From: Neoroseomonas soli | Lineage (GTDB): Bacteria; Pseudomonadota; Alphaproteobacteria; Acetobacterales; Acetobacteraceae | Direction of reading: 5' to 3' | Assembly (NCBI RefSeq): GCF_018129065.1 | Contig: NZ_JAAEDM010000046.1 | Coordinates: forward strand, 1 to 39,459 | Length of the DNA: 39,459 nucleotides | Part shown: in pieces, positions 24,209 through 32,649 of the stretch | Layout of the letters: every line of letters starts with the position of its first letter | Numbering within the stretch: position 1 is the stretch's first letter | Made by a program: the position numbers and the translations under genes | The notes under the pieces: model-generated | The model's database searches: none | What the model was told of the DNA's origin: nothing | Seen by the model: the letters and a program-made list of their open reading frames with translations, nothing else

Positions 24209-24964
24209 TCAGCCCAGGAATGCCCCGCCATTCACATGGATGGTCTGGCCGGTGACGTAGCCGCCCTCTGGCCCGGCGAGCATGCGCACCACGGCGGCGA
24301 TCTCGTCCACCGCCGCCTTGCGACGCAGCGGGATGCCCTCGTCCCGGCCGAGGCCCTGCGGCATGGCGCCGGCGCTCGCGCCGCGCGTGGTGTCCACCGC
24401 GCCGGGAGCGACGCAGTTCGCGCGGATGCCGTGCGGGGCGAGTTCGACCGCCAGCGCGCGCATAAGCCCCTCGAGCCCCGCCTTCGAGGCCGAGACATGC
24501 GCGCGGTTCGGCGTGCCGACATGGGTCGAGATGCCCGACAGGCCGATGATCGACCCGCCGCCGCGCGCGATCATCAGCGGCACCACCGCCCGGCTCAGGA
24601 TGAAGGCACCGTCGAGGGCGACAGACAGGATCTCCCGCCATTCCTCGAGGCTCATCTCCACGAAGGGCGTCTGGCGGCGCAGGCCGGCATTGCAGACGAG
24701 GATGTCGATCCCGCCGAGATCCGCGCGCACGCTCTCCACCATGCGCGCCACCGCCGCGGGGTCCGACACGTCCGCGAGTTCCGCCCGCGCCTGGCCGCCC
24801 GCGGCGCGGATCTCCTGCGCCACCGCCTCGATCGCCGCGGCGTCGGAGCGGCCGTTCACCACCACCGTCGCGCCGCCCCGCGCCAGCGTCAGCGCGATGG
24901 CCCGCCCGATGTTCTTCCCCGCGCCCGTCACCAGCGCGATCTTTCCTGCGAGTGCTCCACCCAT
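24209..24964 (-). CDS. SDR-fold protein lacking most of the catalytic tetrad
   Basis: 251 aa short-chain dehydrogenase/reductase fold. The cofactor part is normal: TGAGKNIG (13-20) and NAG (92-94), then APGAVDT. But the catalytic Asn-Ser-Tyr-Lys set is broken. The NLxGxF-type segment reads VALDGAF (Ala116 for Asn). The Ser position, 13 before the Tyr site, is Gly144. The YxxxK site reads HVSASK, so Val157 replaces Tyr, while K161 is kept. I checked these codons on the DNA. It may bind NAD(P) without classical reduction or use other chemistry. I recall other SDRs with a RAHV..xK pattern, so this is probably a subfamily, not a sequencing error. ATG 24964 follows GGAG. No operon partner is adjacent. 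Confidence 0.82.
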   Translation of the reverse strand: MGGALAGKIALVTGAGKNIGRAIALTLARGGATVVVNGRSDAAAIEAVAQEIRAAGGQARAELADVSDPAAVARMVESVRADLGGIDILVCNAGLRRQTPFVEMSLEEWREILSVALDGAFILSRAVVPLMIARGGGSIIGLSGISTHVGTPNRAHVSASKAGLEGLMRALAVELAPHGIRANCVAPGAVDTTRGASAGAMPQGLGRDEGIPLRRKAAVDEIAAVVRMLAGPEGGYVTGQTIHVNGGAFLG

Positions 24965-25221
24965 CTCCGTCGCCCTTGTCCCGGTTTTTGCGTCGGCGCG
25001 CGGATAGCACGGGCGCGGCGGGATCGTCAGGGGCGCGCTTGACGCGGCAGCGCCGCCCAGGATCGGCGCAGCACCATCGCCACGACACGACCGCGGATGC
25101 GATCGGCCCGTCCGACGGCGACCATGCGCCACCTCGGCGCTTCGCCTGCTCCCTGGCGCGCGAGGCTATTCCGGCATATGGCGGGCTTCCGCCCCCCAAT
25201 GCCGGAGATTGAGGCCACAGC

Positions 25222-26718
25222 ATGCGGAACCGAAGCATCGGGGCGATGACGCATGCCGCTTCCGCTGGCATGCGGTTCGGCGGCGAAGGCTTCGTGCCGC
25301 TGTTCCTGACCGCCCTCCTCACGCTGCTGGCGAGCAAGGGCCTGGCCCTCATCCCCGGATATGCCGGCGATGACGTCCTGCGACTCTTCGAACCGACGCC
25401 CGGCCGGCGGTTCCTTGCCCAAGGGCGCTTCACGGAAGCGGTGATCGCCGTGTTGGCGAACCGGACGGGCCTGGGCTTCGACGTCATCTGGTGGCCGAGC
25501 GTCGTCCTGCTGATGCCGCTGGCATCGGTCGTCATCGCGCTTTCCGTTCAGCGCGCGACGAGGGGGACCTCCGCCCTGCCCTGGCAGTGCCTGGCGGCCG
25601 CTCTCGCTGCAAGCGCGCCCCTGTGGACCGAGATCTTCCTCTTTCGCACTGCCATGCCGGCGCAGGCTGCCGGGTGGCTTGCGCTTGGCGGCTTCCTTCG
25701 CGCGACCGACCTCTCCCGGCATCCGGCCGTCGGTGCGGGCCTCGCGGCGATCGCGGTCGCTGCCGGGGTCGGCGCCTATCAGCCGATCCTGGCCATGTTC
25801 CTGGCACTCGCCATGGTGGAGCTGGTCCCGAGCGGCGTTGACGGAAGGCGCCTCCGCGACCGCCTGCTGGCTCCGGCCCCGCTCGGCTTCGTCGCAGGCA
25901 TTGTGCTTTATGCGGTTGTCGTGGCCGGCTCGGTGCTGGTCTTCGGGAGCGACGCCGTCGAGCAGCGGGGCGGCTTCATCTCCGTGGCCCAGATCCCGGA
26001 TCGCGCGGTCGTCCTGCTGACCCACCTTCTCGACCCCTTCGGATCGCGGGATCCCGCCATGGCGGGCGCCCTGTTCGCGGCGCTCATGGGCTTCCTCGGC
26101 GCGGCATTGCTGGTGGCGATGCCGGCCGGCGCGGGGCGCGTCGCCCTGGCGGTCGCCATGCTGGCGGCGACGTCACTGGCCATCCTGGCGCCGCTGATGG
26201 CGCTGGCCATCGTCTGGTTGCCCGGTCGGACCCTCATGGCGGGAGGCTTCGTCATCGCCCTGGCCGTGGCGCTGGTCGGCCCGGCGATCCGGCCGGTGCC
26301 GGCGCGCCTCCTGCTCGTCCCGGGATTCGTCGTGGTCTTCCTCCAATGCGGTGCCTCCAGCCTGATGCTGCTGGATCAGCAACGGATGAATCGCTGGGAC
26401 CTCGGCCGGGCGCGTCATATCGCGCGCGACGTGCAGGCGGTGCACGACGGCAGGCGCCCCACGGAGCTGATTCTCGTCGGGCTTGCGTGGCAGCAAGTGG
26501 GCCCGCCGCTTCGCACGGCCTGGTTCGACCGCAACATCTCCTCGCTGCGCATCGCATGGGCCGTGCAGGCGACCTTCCGGGAAGCGACCGGCGAAGCCTG
26601 GCAGGTCACGGGGCGCGACACGCACGAAGCCTGCCAGGGCAGCCCGGTCTGGCCGCAGGCCGGGGCCATCCATGCGCGCCCGGAGGGAACGATCGTCTGC
26701 GTCGGCACTGCACGATGA
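25222..26718 (+). CDS. GtrII-like membrane glucosyltransferase
   Basis: 498 aa polytopic membrane protein with about 10-11 helices. It has the GtrII-family opening: a first helix (25-45), then IPGYAGDD (D50, D51) and a FLAQGRF segment, then WWPSVVLLMPLA and further helices, ending in a soluble C-terminal tail (about 385-498). GtrII proteins of phages and bacteria move glucose from undecaprenyl-phosphate onto O-antigen in the periplasm, which fits its place at the edge of a polysaccharide locus. The usual partners GtrA and GtrB are absent here. ATG 25222 follows GAGG. Family by motif and layout; the sugar is not known. Confidence 0.7.
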   Translation: MRNRSIGAMTHAASAGMRFGGEGFVPLFLTALLTLLASKGLALIPGYAGDDVLRLFEPTPGRRFLAQGRFTEAVIAVLANRTGLGFDVIWWPSVVLLMPLASVVIALSVQRATRGTSALPWQCLAAALAASAPLWTEIFLFRTAMPAQAAGWLALGGFLRATDLSRHPAVGAGLAAIAVAAGVGAYQPILAMFLALAMVELVPSGVDGRRLRDRLLAPAPLGFVAGIVLYAVVVAGSVLVFGSDAVEQRGGFISVAQIPDRAVVLLTHLLDPFGSRDPAMAGALFAALMGFLGAALLVAMPAGAGRVALAVAMLAATSLAILAPLMALAIVWLPGRTLMAGGFVIALAVALVGPAIRPVPARLLLVPGFVVVFLQCGASSLMLLDQQRMNRWDLGRARHIARDVQAVHDGRRPTELILVGLAWQQVGPPLRTAWFDRNISSLRIAWAVQATFREATGEAWQVTGRDTHEACQGSPVWPQAGAIHARPEGTIVCVGTAR

Positions 26719-26804
26719 CAGCCATCCGGCGCATCCGCCGGTGACGGTCGGCGCCTTTGGATATCAGGTCCCCGGCTCACCCCCGGGACGCGCGCCCGGT
26801 CCGA

Positions 26805-26819
26805 CCGGGGTTGCGCCGG
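26805..26819. terminator. inverted repeat between convergent genes
   Basis: CCCGGTC and GACCGGG flank a single C. It lies in the 122 bp between the GtrII-like stop and the RgpF-like stop, with a second imperfect GTCCCCGG/CCGGGAC pair just before. A terminator is plausible but no U-tract is present. Confidence 0.35.
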
Positions 26820-26840
26820 GGCGCCCCTCGCCGCCTTCCG

Positions 26841-27953
26841 TCACGGCCCGAGCGCGGCGAGATGCGCCTTCATCTCCTCCACCGGACAGGGCGAGTCCGG
26901 CGGCACCAGGGCGGGCCAGGTCTCGACCTCCGGCAGGCGGCCGGGATTGCGCCGTGCCAGCTCGGTCTTGATGAAGGGGCAGCCGGCCGGGCCGGCGAGC
27001 ACGCGCCACAGATGCTGCGACGGGTTCAGCGGCCGGTCCATGAGCAGCGCGCGCAGCGCCTCCCGGTCGTCACCTTCGAGCAGGCCGGGCAGCGCGCGGT
27101 CGAGATAGACGCGTTCCGCCGGCTCCCGCAGCGCGGTCTCCACCAGCCCGGCATAGCCGAACAAGGCCGCGACGCGGTTCCCCGCCTCCCGCATCGCCCG
27201 CGCGAGGCGCAGTTCGCCGCGCTGCACGATCGTCCATTTCGACCGGCTCAGCCGCATCGCCGCGAGGAACGCCGTCAGGTCGGCAACCGCCTTCCGGCCA
27301 TGCGCGAGCAGGAACCACGACTGCATGTGCGGCCCGCCCTGGATGCTTTCCAGCATGCCGTAGAAGCCCGGGCCGCCGGCGCGCATCGCGGCGAGATAGG
27401 GTTCCAGCGGCCGGACGGGACCCATGACGCTGTCGTTGGCAAGCAGCAGCTCGTCCATCCCCGGCCATCGCGCACGGGCGACGGGCACCAGGTCCTTCCA
27501 TGCGCCGAAGTCGAGGCCGCGGTTGCGCCGGTGCACGACCAGGGCCGCGATGCGGCGCGCCTCCTGCCAGGACGCCTCGGGAAAGGCCGGGCTGTTCGAG
27601 ACGAGCACCACCGCGAAGCCGAGGTCGCGATAGATCGCGAGCTGCCGCCGCACCATGCCGGTCAACGCGCCGTCCCGGCTGAACTGCACGAACACCGCGA
27701 CGGCGCGGGCGTCGCGCATGGGGTCCGCGCCTTCCTCCATGCGCAGGATGGGGTCGGGCTGCTCCCGCCGCGCATCGATGCGGTCGAGGACGAAGGCCTT
27801 CGCCTGGTCGATCGCGAGGTCGTAGCCGCGGCGCGCGAAGCGGCCCCATCCCGCGAGCGTCGCGCCGAGGCGCCGCCCCGCCGCCATGCCGTGGCGCCAG
27901 CGCGCGAGGCCGGGGTCGTCGAAGGCCAGGTCGGTGAGGGCGGGACCTTTCAC
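26841..27953 (-). CDS. RgpF-like (rhamnan synthesis F) glycosyltransferase
   Basis: 370 aa, starting at a GTG (27953) that overlaps the upstream glycosyltransferase stop as GTGA. It carries the rhamnan synthesis F motifs: AVFVQFSRDGAL (86-97), NRGLDFGAWK (144-153), LANDSVMGP (171-179) and HMQSWFL (209-215). In streptococci RgpF helps build rhamnose-glucose polysaccharide; the sugar in this organism is not known. It is the last gene of the minus-strand glycan operon. The longer frame to 28163 is the neighbour's sequence out of frame. Confidence 0.82.
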   Translation of the reverse strand: MKGPALTDLAFDDPGLARWRHGMAAGRRLGATLAGWGRFARRGYDLAIDQAKAFVLDRIDARREQPDPILRMEEGADPMRDARAVAVFVQFSRDGALTGMVRRQLAIYRDLGFAVVLVSNSPAFPEASWQEARRIAALVVHRRNRGLDFGAWKDLVPVARARWPGMDELLLANDSVMGPVRPLEPYLAAMRAGGPGFYGMLESIQGGPHMQSWFLLAHGRKAVADLTAFLAAMRLSRSKWTIVQRGELRLARAMREAGNRVAALFGYAGLVETALREPAERVYLDRALPGLLEGDDREALRALLMDRPLNPSQHLWRVLAGPAGCPFIKTELARRNPGRLPEVETWPALVPPDSPCPVEEMKAHLAALGP

Positions 27954-29818
27954 GGTCGTGGAACGCGGGGCGGCTCCGCCAGGCGACGCTCGGTGCTGGT
28001 GAGGCTGAGATTCGGGTTCCAGTACGGGTCGTTGTCCAGCAGTTCCGCCCATTGCGAGCGCATGTAGTCGATCTCGCCCTGGAAGCGCCGGGCCTTCGCG
28101 CCCGTCAGGTCGTCCCCGCGCGAGGCCGATTCCTTGTGGAACAGCACCGAGAACGGCGTCCACAGGTTGCGATATCCGCGCGCATGCAGGCGCAGGCAGA
28201 AATCGACATCGTTGAAGGCGACCGTCAGGTTCTGCTCATCCAGCCCGCCGACCTCGTCGTAGAGCGTCCGGCGGACCGCGAGGCAGGCGGCCGTCACGGC
28301 CGCGGCGCTGCGCGTCACGGCAAGCTGGCCGAAGGGGCCGGGATCGTCGCCCTGCGCGCCGAGATAGATATGGCCGGCGACGCCGCGCGGCCAGCCGAGC
28401 CCGAGCAGGACACCGGCATGCTGCACGGTCCCGTCGGGATAGAGCAGCTTCGCGCCGACCGCGCCGATCTCCGGCCGGACGGCATGGGAGACGAGTTCGC
28501 CCAGCCAGCCCCCTTCGATCACCTCGATGTCGTTGTTGAGCAGCAGGAGGATCTCGCCCCGCGCCTGCGCCACGGCGCGGTTGTTGATCCGGGAGTAGTT
28601 GAAGGGCCCCGGCTCCTCCAGGACCCGCACGCGCGGATCGTCGCGCAATTCGGCCAGCAGCGCGATCGCATCGGGCTCCGTGCTGCCGTTGTCGGCGACC
28701 AGCACCTCGATCGCGCGGTAGTCGGTCCGGTGCAGGATGCCCTCCATGCAGGGGCGCAGAAGCTCCGCGCGGTCGCGCGTCGGGATGATGATGCTGACGA
28801 GGGGCTCCGGCTCGGGCACCGGATGCACGATCCGCAGCAGCGCCGGCGCGAGCGGATTCGGCACGGCGCGCGCCGCCGACCCGGCCGCCGCCAGGGCCTG
28901 CTGCACCACCCGCTGGGCGGTTGCGGAGGCGGGTCCGGTCTGCGCGCCCGGCGCTCCGCCGACGTGGCACAGGATCGCGGGGATGTGGCGCACCGCGGCC
29001 GGCCCGATGGCCTGCACGGCGCGCAGCGCGAGGTCGTGGCATGCGCTCGCCCCGGCGTCGGCGCGAAGGCCGCCGACCGCGGCCAGCACGTCGCGCCGAT
29101 AGGCCAGGAGCCTGCCGAAATAATCCTGCGCGAGCAGGAGCTCGGGATCGAAATCCGGCTTGAAATGGGGGTCGCCGCGGCGCCCCTGCGCGTCGATCCG
29201 GTCCTCGTCGGAATAGATCAAGGCCGCGTCGGGATGCCGCAGCGCCTCTCGCGCGATTCGGAAAAGGGCCTGCTCGGCGAGCCGATCGTTCCCATCCATG
29301 AGAATGACCCACTGGCCCCGGGCGATGGCGATGGCGGCGGTCAGCGCCTCCACGTCACCGGCGGCGGCGGCGGTGGGGAAACGGATGCGCGCATCCTTGC
29401 GCGCAGCCTCGACCAGGGGGGGCGCCGGCTCGGCACCGGGTGGACCGGCATGGGCGACGCAGATTTCCCACGACGGATGGAGCTGGCCGCAGACCGACGC
29501 GATGGCGGCGCCCAGGGCCGCATCCGGCACGCCGCGCGCGGACAGCACCACGGACATCAGCGGCGTGTCCGTCCAGCCGGCAATCTCGGCGCGGATCCGC
29601 GCGCGGGCCTCCCCGTCCAGGGTGTCGTAGTCGGCGATCCAGTCCTCGTAGGCGATCGCGGGCGGCGTCGGAACATACCGCCGGAGCACGGGCAGCAGGG
29701 GCCGCAGCAGCGGGCGGACAGCCTCCCGCAGGCGCGGGTTGCGCCGCACCCGCAGCCGCACCCACGTCAGGACCTGGACGAGGAGGCGCTTGAGACTCGG
29801 CAAGGCGGATCGTTCCAT
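27950..29818 (-). CDS. two-domain family 2 glycosyltransferase
   Basis: 622 aa with two GT-A folds, as in rhamnosyltransferases of polysaccharide loci. Domain 1 (about 85-330) has LMSVVLSARG, a metal-site-like DGND (175-178, in place of DxD) and IYSDEDRID (201-209). Domain 2 (about 340-560) is canonical: VSIIIPTRDRAELL, VADNGSTEPD, LLNNDIEV (427-433) and NDVDFCLRLHARGYRNLWTP, with HKESASRG near the end. The first domain looks more diverged. The N-terminus (8-50) is basic and amphipathic, suggesting membrane association. I chose ATG 29818 because it precedes this helix; upstream in-frame residues are Arg/Pro-rich and uncharacteristic. It lies 49 bp after the preceding glycosyltransferase. Confidence 0.85.
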   Translation of the reverse strand: MERSALPSLKRLLVQVLTWVRLRVRRNPRLREAVRPLLRPLLPVLRRYVPTPPAIAYEDWIADYDTLDGEARARIRAEIAGWTDTPLMSVVLSARGVPDAALGAAIASVCGQLHPSWEICVAHAGPPGAEPAPPLVEAARKDARIRFPTAAAAGDVEALTAAIAIARGQWVILMDGNDRLAEQALFRIAREALRHPDAALIYSDEDRIDAQGRRGDPHFKPDFDPELLLAQDYFGRLLAYRRDVLAAVGGLRADAGASACHDLALRAVQAIGPAAVRHIPAILCHVGGAPGAQTGPASATAQRVVQQALAAAGSAARAVPNPLAPALLRIVHPVPEPEPLVSIIIPTRDRAELLRPCMEGILHRTDYRAIEVLVADNGSTEPDAIALLAELRDDPRVRVLEEPGPFNYSRINNRAVAQARGEILLLLNNDIEVIEGGWLGELVSHAVRPEIGAVGAKLLYPDGTVQHAGVLLGLGWPRGVAGHIYLGAQGDDPGPFGQLAVTRSAAAVTAACLAVRRTLYDEVGGLDEQNLTVAFNDVDFCLRLHARGYRNLWTPFSVLFHKESASRGDDLTGAKARRFQGEIDYMRSQWAELLDNDPYWNPNLSLTSTERRLAEPPRVPRP

Positions 29819-29867
29819 CGAGATCGGGCACGATCGGCAGGGCGGGGCCGGCCGGTCGCGCCCTCCC

Positions 29868-31049
29868 CTATCGCACGAGGCCCTTTGCCTCGAACACCCC
29901 CTCGCTCGATCCGGCCCCGGCCGCCCGGCGTTCGAGGAGCACCCCGTCGAAGAACGCCTCGAACTTCCGCACCTGGTGCCGCCAGCTCCACCCGGCGATG
30001 GACGCGAGGTTCTCCCGTGACAGGTCGGTGAACAGCGAGGGCGTGGCAATGAACCGGCGGATCGCCGCCTTCAGGCACTCCACCGACCGCTCCGCCAGGA
30101 TGAACTCCGCCTGCCGGTGCCCGAACACCTCCGGGACGATGCCCACATCCGTGCTGATGACCGGTATGCCGCAGGCCATGGATTCGAGCACGGGGTTGGG
30201 CGTGCCCTCGATCCTGGACGTGCAGACATAGAGGTCGATGCGGGCGTAGTAGTCCGGCATCGCGGCGTGCGGGATGAAGGCCTGCTGGCGGTCGGCCATC
30301 TCGAGGCGAACCGGCGCCCCCTCGGCCCGGAGCTGTTCGACCGCCGGCTTCAGGATGGTGTGGACGCCCTTGAAGTCCTCGACTTCCGCTGTCCAGCCGC
30401 TGTTCCCGACCCAGCCGAGCACGATCTCGCGGTTCGCGACCGTCTCGAGGCGGCCAAGATCGGCGGGACGGAACAGTTCCGTGTCCACGCCGTCCTCGAT
30501 CACCGCGCGCGGCGGGCGGAGGCCGTCGAAGCCGCGGTAGAGGCGGTCGAGCCGCCGGGAGGCGACATGATAGCCCGCCGCCAGGGTGTTGAAGACGCGC
30601 CGGCGCTGCGCGATGGCTGCGGGATCGATGTACAGGTGGTCATAGACCGCGGTGGTGATGCAGGCGTCCCGGATGTAGCGCGCGGCGAAGGTCTCGTAGT
30701 CCAGGCCCAGCCGCCGCGCGTATTCGACCAGCAGCGGGCTGTCGATCAGGCCGAGGTATTCGCGCCAGAAGACGTGGATCAGGTCGTAGTCCGGCGACTG
30801 GATCAGGAGCGGCCCGATGCCCATCGCGTCGGGCGGCAGGTGCGCGGCGACGCCGCCCGGGGCACGCCAATGCTCCTGGCCGAGTTCCGAGAGCCAGGTC
30901 ATCGGCAGGATGTCGAAGTCGTAGCGATCGCCGAGATGCCGGCAGATCTGCCGCGAGATATTCGCGAAGGCCCAGCCATCGGTATCGATGACGAGCGCGA
31001 TGCGCGGCTTCCCGCCCCCCTTGCCGCGAACGGTCGGATCGTGACCCAT
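29868..31049 (-). CDS. GT-B glycosyltransferase (family 4-like)
   Basis: 393 aa. The N-terminal half opens RIALVIDTDGWAFANISRQI, then IHVFWREYLGL. The C-terminal nucleotide-sugar half has LGWVGNSGW, then DLYVCTSRIEGTPNPVLE, with the GT4 E-x7-E pair E281 and E289, and GIPVISTDVGIVPEV. It should transfer a sugar with retention of configuration. ATG 31049 is 4 bp past the methyltransferase stop, so the two are co-transcribed. Confidence 0.87.
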   Translation of the reverse strand: MGHDPTVRGKGGGKPRIALVIDTDGWAFANISRQICRHLGDRYDFDILPMTWLSELGQEHWRAPGGVAAHLPPDAMGIGPLLIQSPDYDLIHVFWREYLGLIDSPLLVEYARRLGLDYETFAARYIRDACITTAVYDHLYIDPAAIAQRRRVFNTLAAGYHVASRRLDRLYRGFDGLRPPRAVIEDGVDTELFRPADLGRLETVANREIVLGWVGNSGWTAEVEDFKGVHTILKPAVEQLRAEGAPVRLEMADRQQAFIPHAAMPDYYARIDLYVCTSRIEGTPNPVLESMACGIPVISTDVGIVPEVFGHRQAEFILAERSVECLKAAIRRFIATPSLFTDLSRENLASIAGWSWRHQVRKFEAFFDGVLLERRAAGAGSSEGVFEAKGLVR

Positions 31050-31053
31050 GCCG

Positions 31054-32193
31054 CTAATGGCCCTGATCCGGCCCGCGACGGCGGAGCCATCCGGCGGCAA
31101 GCTTCGCCGTCGTCGGGGACAGGCGCCGCACGCGCTCCACCATGCCACGCCAGCGCAGGGCGGCGGGCAGCAGGTCGTCCCGCTCGTGCGTGAGGGCATC
31201 CCGCTCGTGCGTGAGGGCATCGAGACGGGCGCGCAGGTCCGCTTCCTGCTCGGCGCACTCGCGGATCCGGTCGCGCAGCTCGGCTTCCTGGTCGGCGTAT
31301 TCGCGGATCCGGGCGGCCATGATCTCGTTCTCGCGCTGCAGTGCCGCCCCGAGAACACGCTCCTTCGGCGAGGCGTCGGCGGAAGGCGCCGGCGCGGCGG
31401 CCGCGCCCTGCGGATACGCGGCCATCATCGCGGCGTAGGCATCCATGGACAGGGCATGGACCGCGCCGGCCCCCGCCACGCGGCCGGGGGCATTCCAGAC
31501 GCCGACGAAGTAGCTGCACGTTTCCGGCGCAGGCGCCACAGCCGAGGAGGGGACGCGCAGGCTCGCCTCCATGGTCTCGACATGCACGATCCGGGGAAGC
31601 CCGTCCGCCGGGCCGTCGGGGTCCGCCGCGAGCGGCACCGCGGCGAAGCCGAGCGCAGCGCTGCCGATCATCCACTGCACGGCGTCGCCCAGCACGCCCC
31701 GGGTCAGCGCCTGGAACTCCGGCAGCGTGAACTTCCGAAGGTGATAAGGGTTGGACTCGTGTGGCGGGTAGTACCAATGGTCGTTCGGGCAGGTCAGGAT
31801 GATGATCGCATCCGGCGCGGCGACCCGCCGGATCGCTTCCAGGAAACGCACCGGGTCCTGGACATGCTCGATCGTCTCGATGGAAACGACGAGGTCGAAG
31901 CTGGCCTCGGGGAAGGTCTCGGCCAGCGTCTCGCCCTGGCCGGTGTCGAAGCTGATGCGAGGATCGGAAAAGGTCGCCCGCGCACGGGCCACCGCGTCAT
32001 CGGCGACATCGATGCCGCGCACCGAGGCCGCGCCCGCCTGGGCCATGAGCCAGGAGCCGTATCCTTCCCCGCACGCGATATCGAGAACGCGCCTCCCGGC
32101 CGCAAAGGGCAGGGCCAGCGCATAGCGCCCGACATGGATGGAGGCCTCGACGGCGCTGTACTCGTCCTCGAGCGTGACCTTGAGTCGTTCCAT
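31054..32193 (-). CDS. SAM-dependent methyltransferase with coiled-coil C-terminus
   Basis: 379 aa, first gene of the minus-strand glycan operon. The class I methyltransferase core has VLDIACGEGYGS (37-48), GIDVADDAV (60-68) and SFDLVVSIETIEHV (98-111). Residues about 240-275 are a low-complexity Ala/Pro linker. Residues about 277-345 form a long coiled coil with near repeats: REYADQEAELRDR / RECAEQEADLRAR (14-residue period) and ALTHERD twice. The order methyltransferase then coiled coil recalls chain-terminating WbdD of O-antigen systems, where the coil sets chain length, but no kinase domain is present, so that link is only a hypothesis. It could instead modify a sugar residue. The start at 32193 follows an AGCGATGG-like region without a strong ribosome site. 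Confidence 0.82.
   Translation of the reverse strand: MERLKVTLEDEYSAVEASIHVGRYALALPFAAGRRVLDIACGEGYGSWLMAQAGAASVRGIDVADDAVARARATFSDPRISFDTGQGETLAETFPEASFDLVVSIETIEHVQDPVRFLEAIRRVAAPDAIIILTCPNDHWYYPPHESNPYHLRKFTLPEFQALTRGVLGDAVQWMIGSAALGFAAVPLAADPDGPADGLPRIVHVETMEASLRVPSSAVAPAPETCSYFVGVWNAPGRVAGAGAVHALSMDAYAAMMAAYPQGAAAAPAPSADASPKERVLGAALQRENEIMAARIREYADQEAELRDRIRECAEQEADLRARLDALTHERDALTHERDDLLPAALRWRGMVERVRRLSPTTAKLAAGWLRRRGPDQGH
31178..31221. repeat. 21 bp tandem duplication inside the methyltransferase gene
   Basis: Exact 21 bp units at 31178-31198 and 31199-31219 encode ALTHERD twice in the coiled coil. A second, imperfect 42 bp duplication (31241-31270 against 31283-31312) encodes the two REYADQE/RECAEQE blocks. 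Both keep the frame and the heptad phase. Confidence 0.85.
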
Positions 32194-32649
32194 CGCGCAG
32201 CGATCCACCTTGCCAGCTTTGCCGTGTGCAACGGCCAGGACTACCAGCGGCGGCGTGGCGGGCGACCCGGCCACTCTGCGGCAGCCCCGGCCGACCGGGC
32301 GCGATCCTACCACCTCTCGTCAGCGGCGCGAATGACGGGGCGCCACCACCGGAAGGCAAGGGCTGCTGCGCGCTGCGACCGAACATGCCCTCGGCACCCT
32401 GGCCGGGCCGTTCGCGGCCTGGCGATCGGAACCGTTGGCGCAGCGGCGGGCGTGGCTATATAACCGCCCCGGCGCACGAAGTCCTCGCGATGCCGCAACG
32501 TTCTGTCCCTTGAGATTGGTTCCCGGAATGCCTTTCGGCGTCAGGTCGCTGCGACAGGCGGGTCCGCTGCCGCACATGCCGCACATAGTGTTGCCGCCCG
32601 TCGGTCCCACTTCCACCCATGCGCTCCGCGACGCCGGAAGGAAGGCTAC
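32194..32649. other. 456 bp divergent region between two glycan operons
   Basis: It separates the minus-strand methyltransferase operon from the plus-strand glycosyltransferase operon. The only clear signal is an AT-rich promoter-like site (32435-32462). Several short frames cross it but none has coding character. The minus-strand promoter is not evident. Confidence 0.55.
32435..32462 (+). promoter_or_regulatory. candidate sigma-70 promoter for the plus-strand glycan operon
   Basis: TTGGCG (32435-32440), a 16-base spacer and TATATA (32457-32462) stand out in an otherwise GC-rich stretch. If used, the transcript would have a leader of about 180 bases before the GTG at 32650. The -35 box is imperfect, and nothing else supports it. 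Confidence 0.4.

Noticed and set aside
25532..26673. Minus-strand frames opposite the GtrII-like gene
   Set aside because: They are antisense to a clear polytopic membrane protein and have no motifs of their own.
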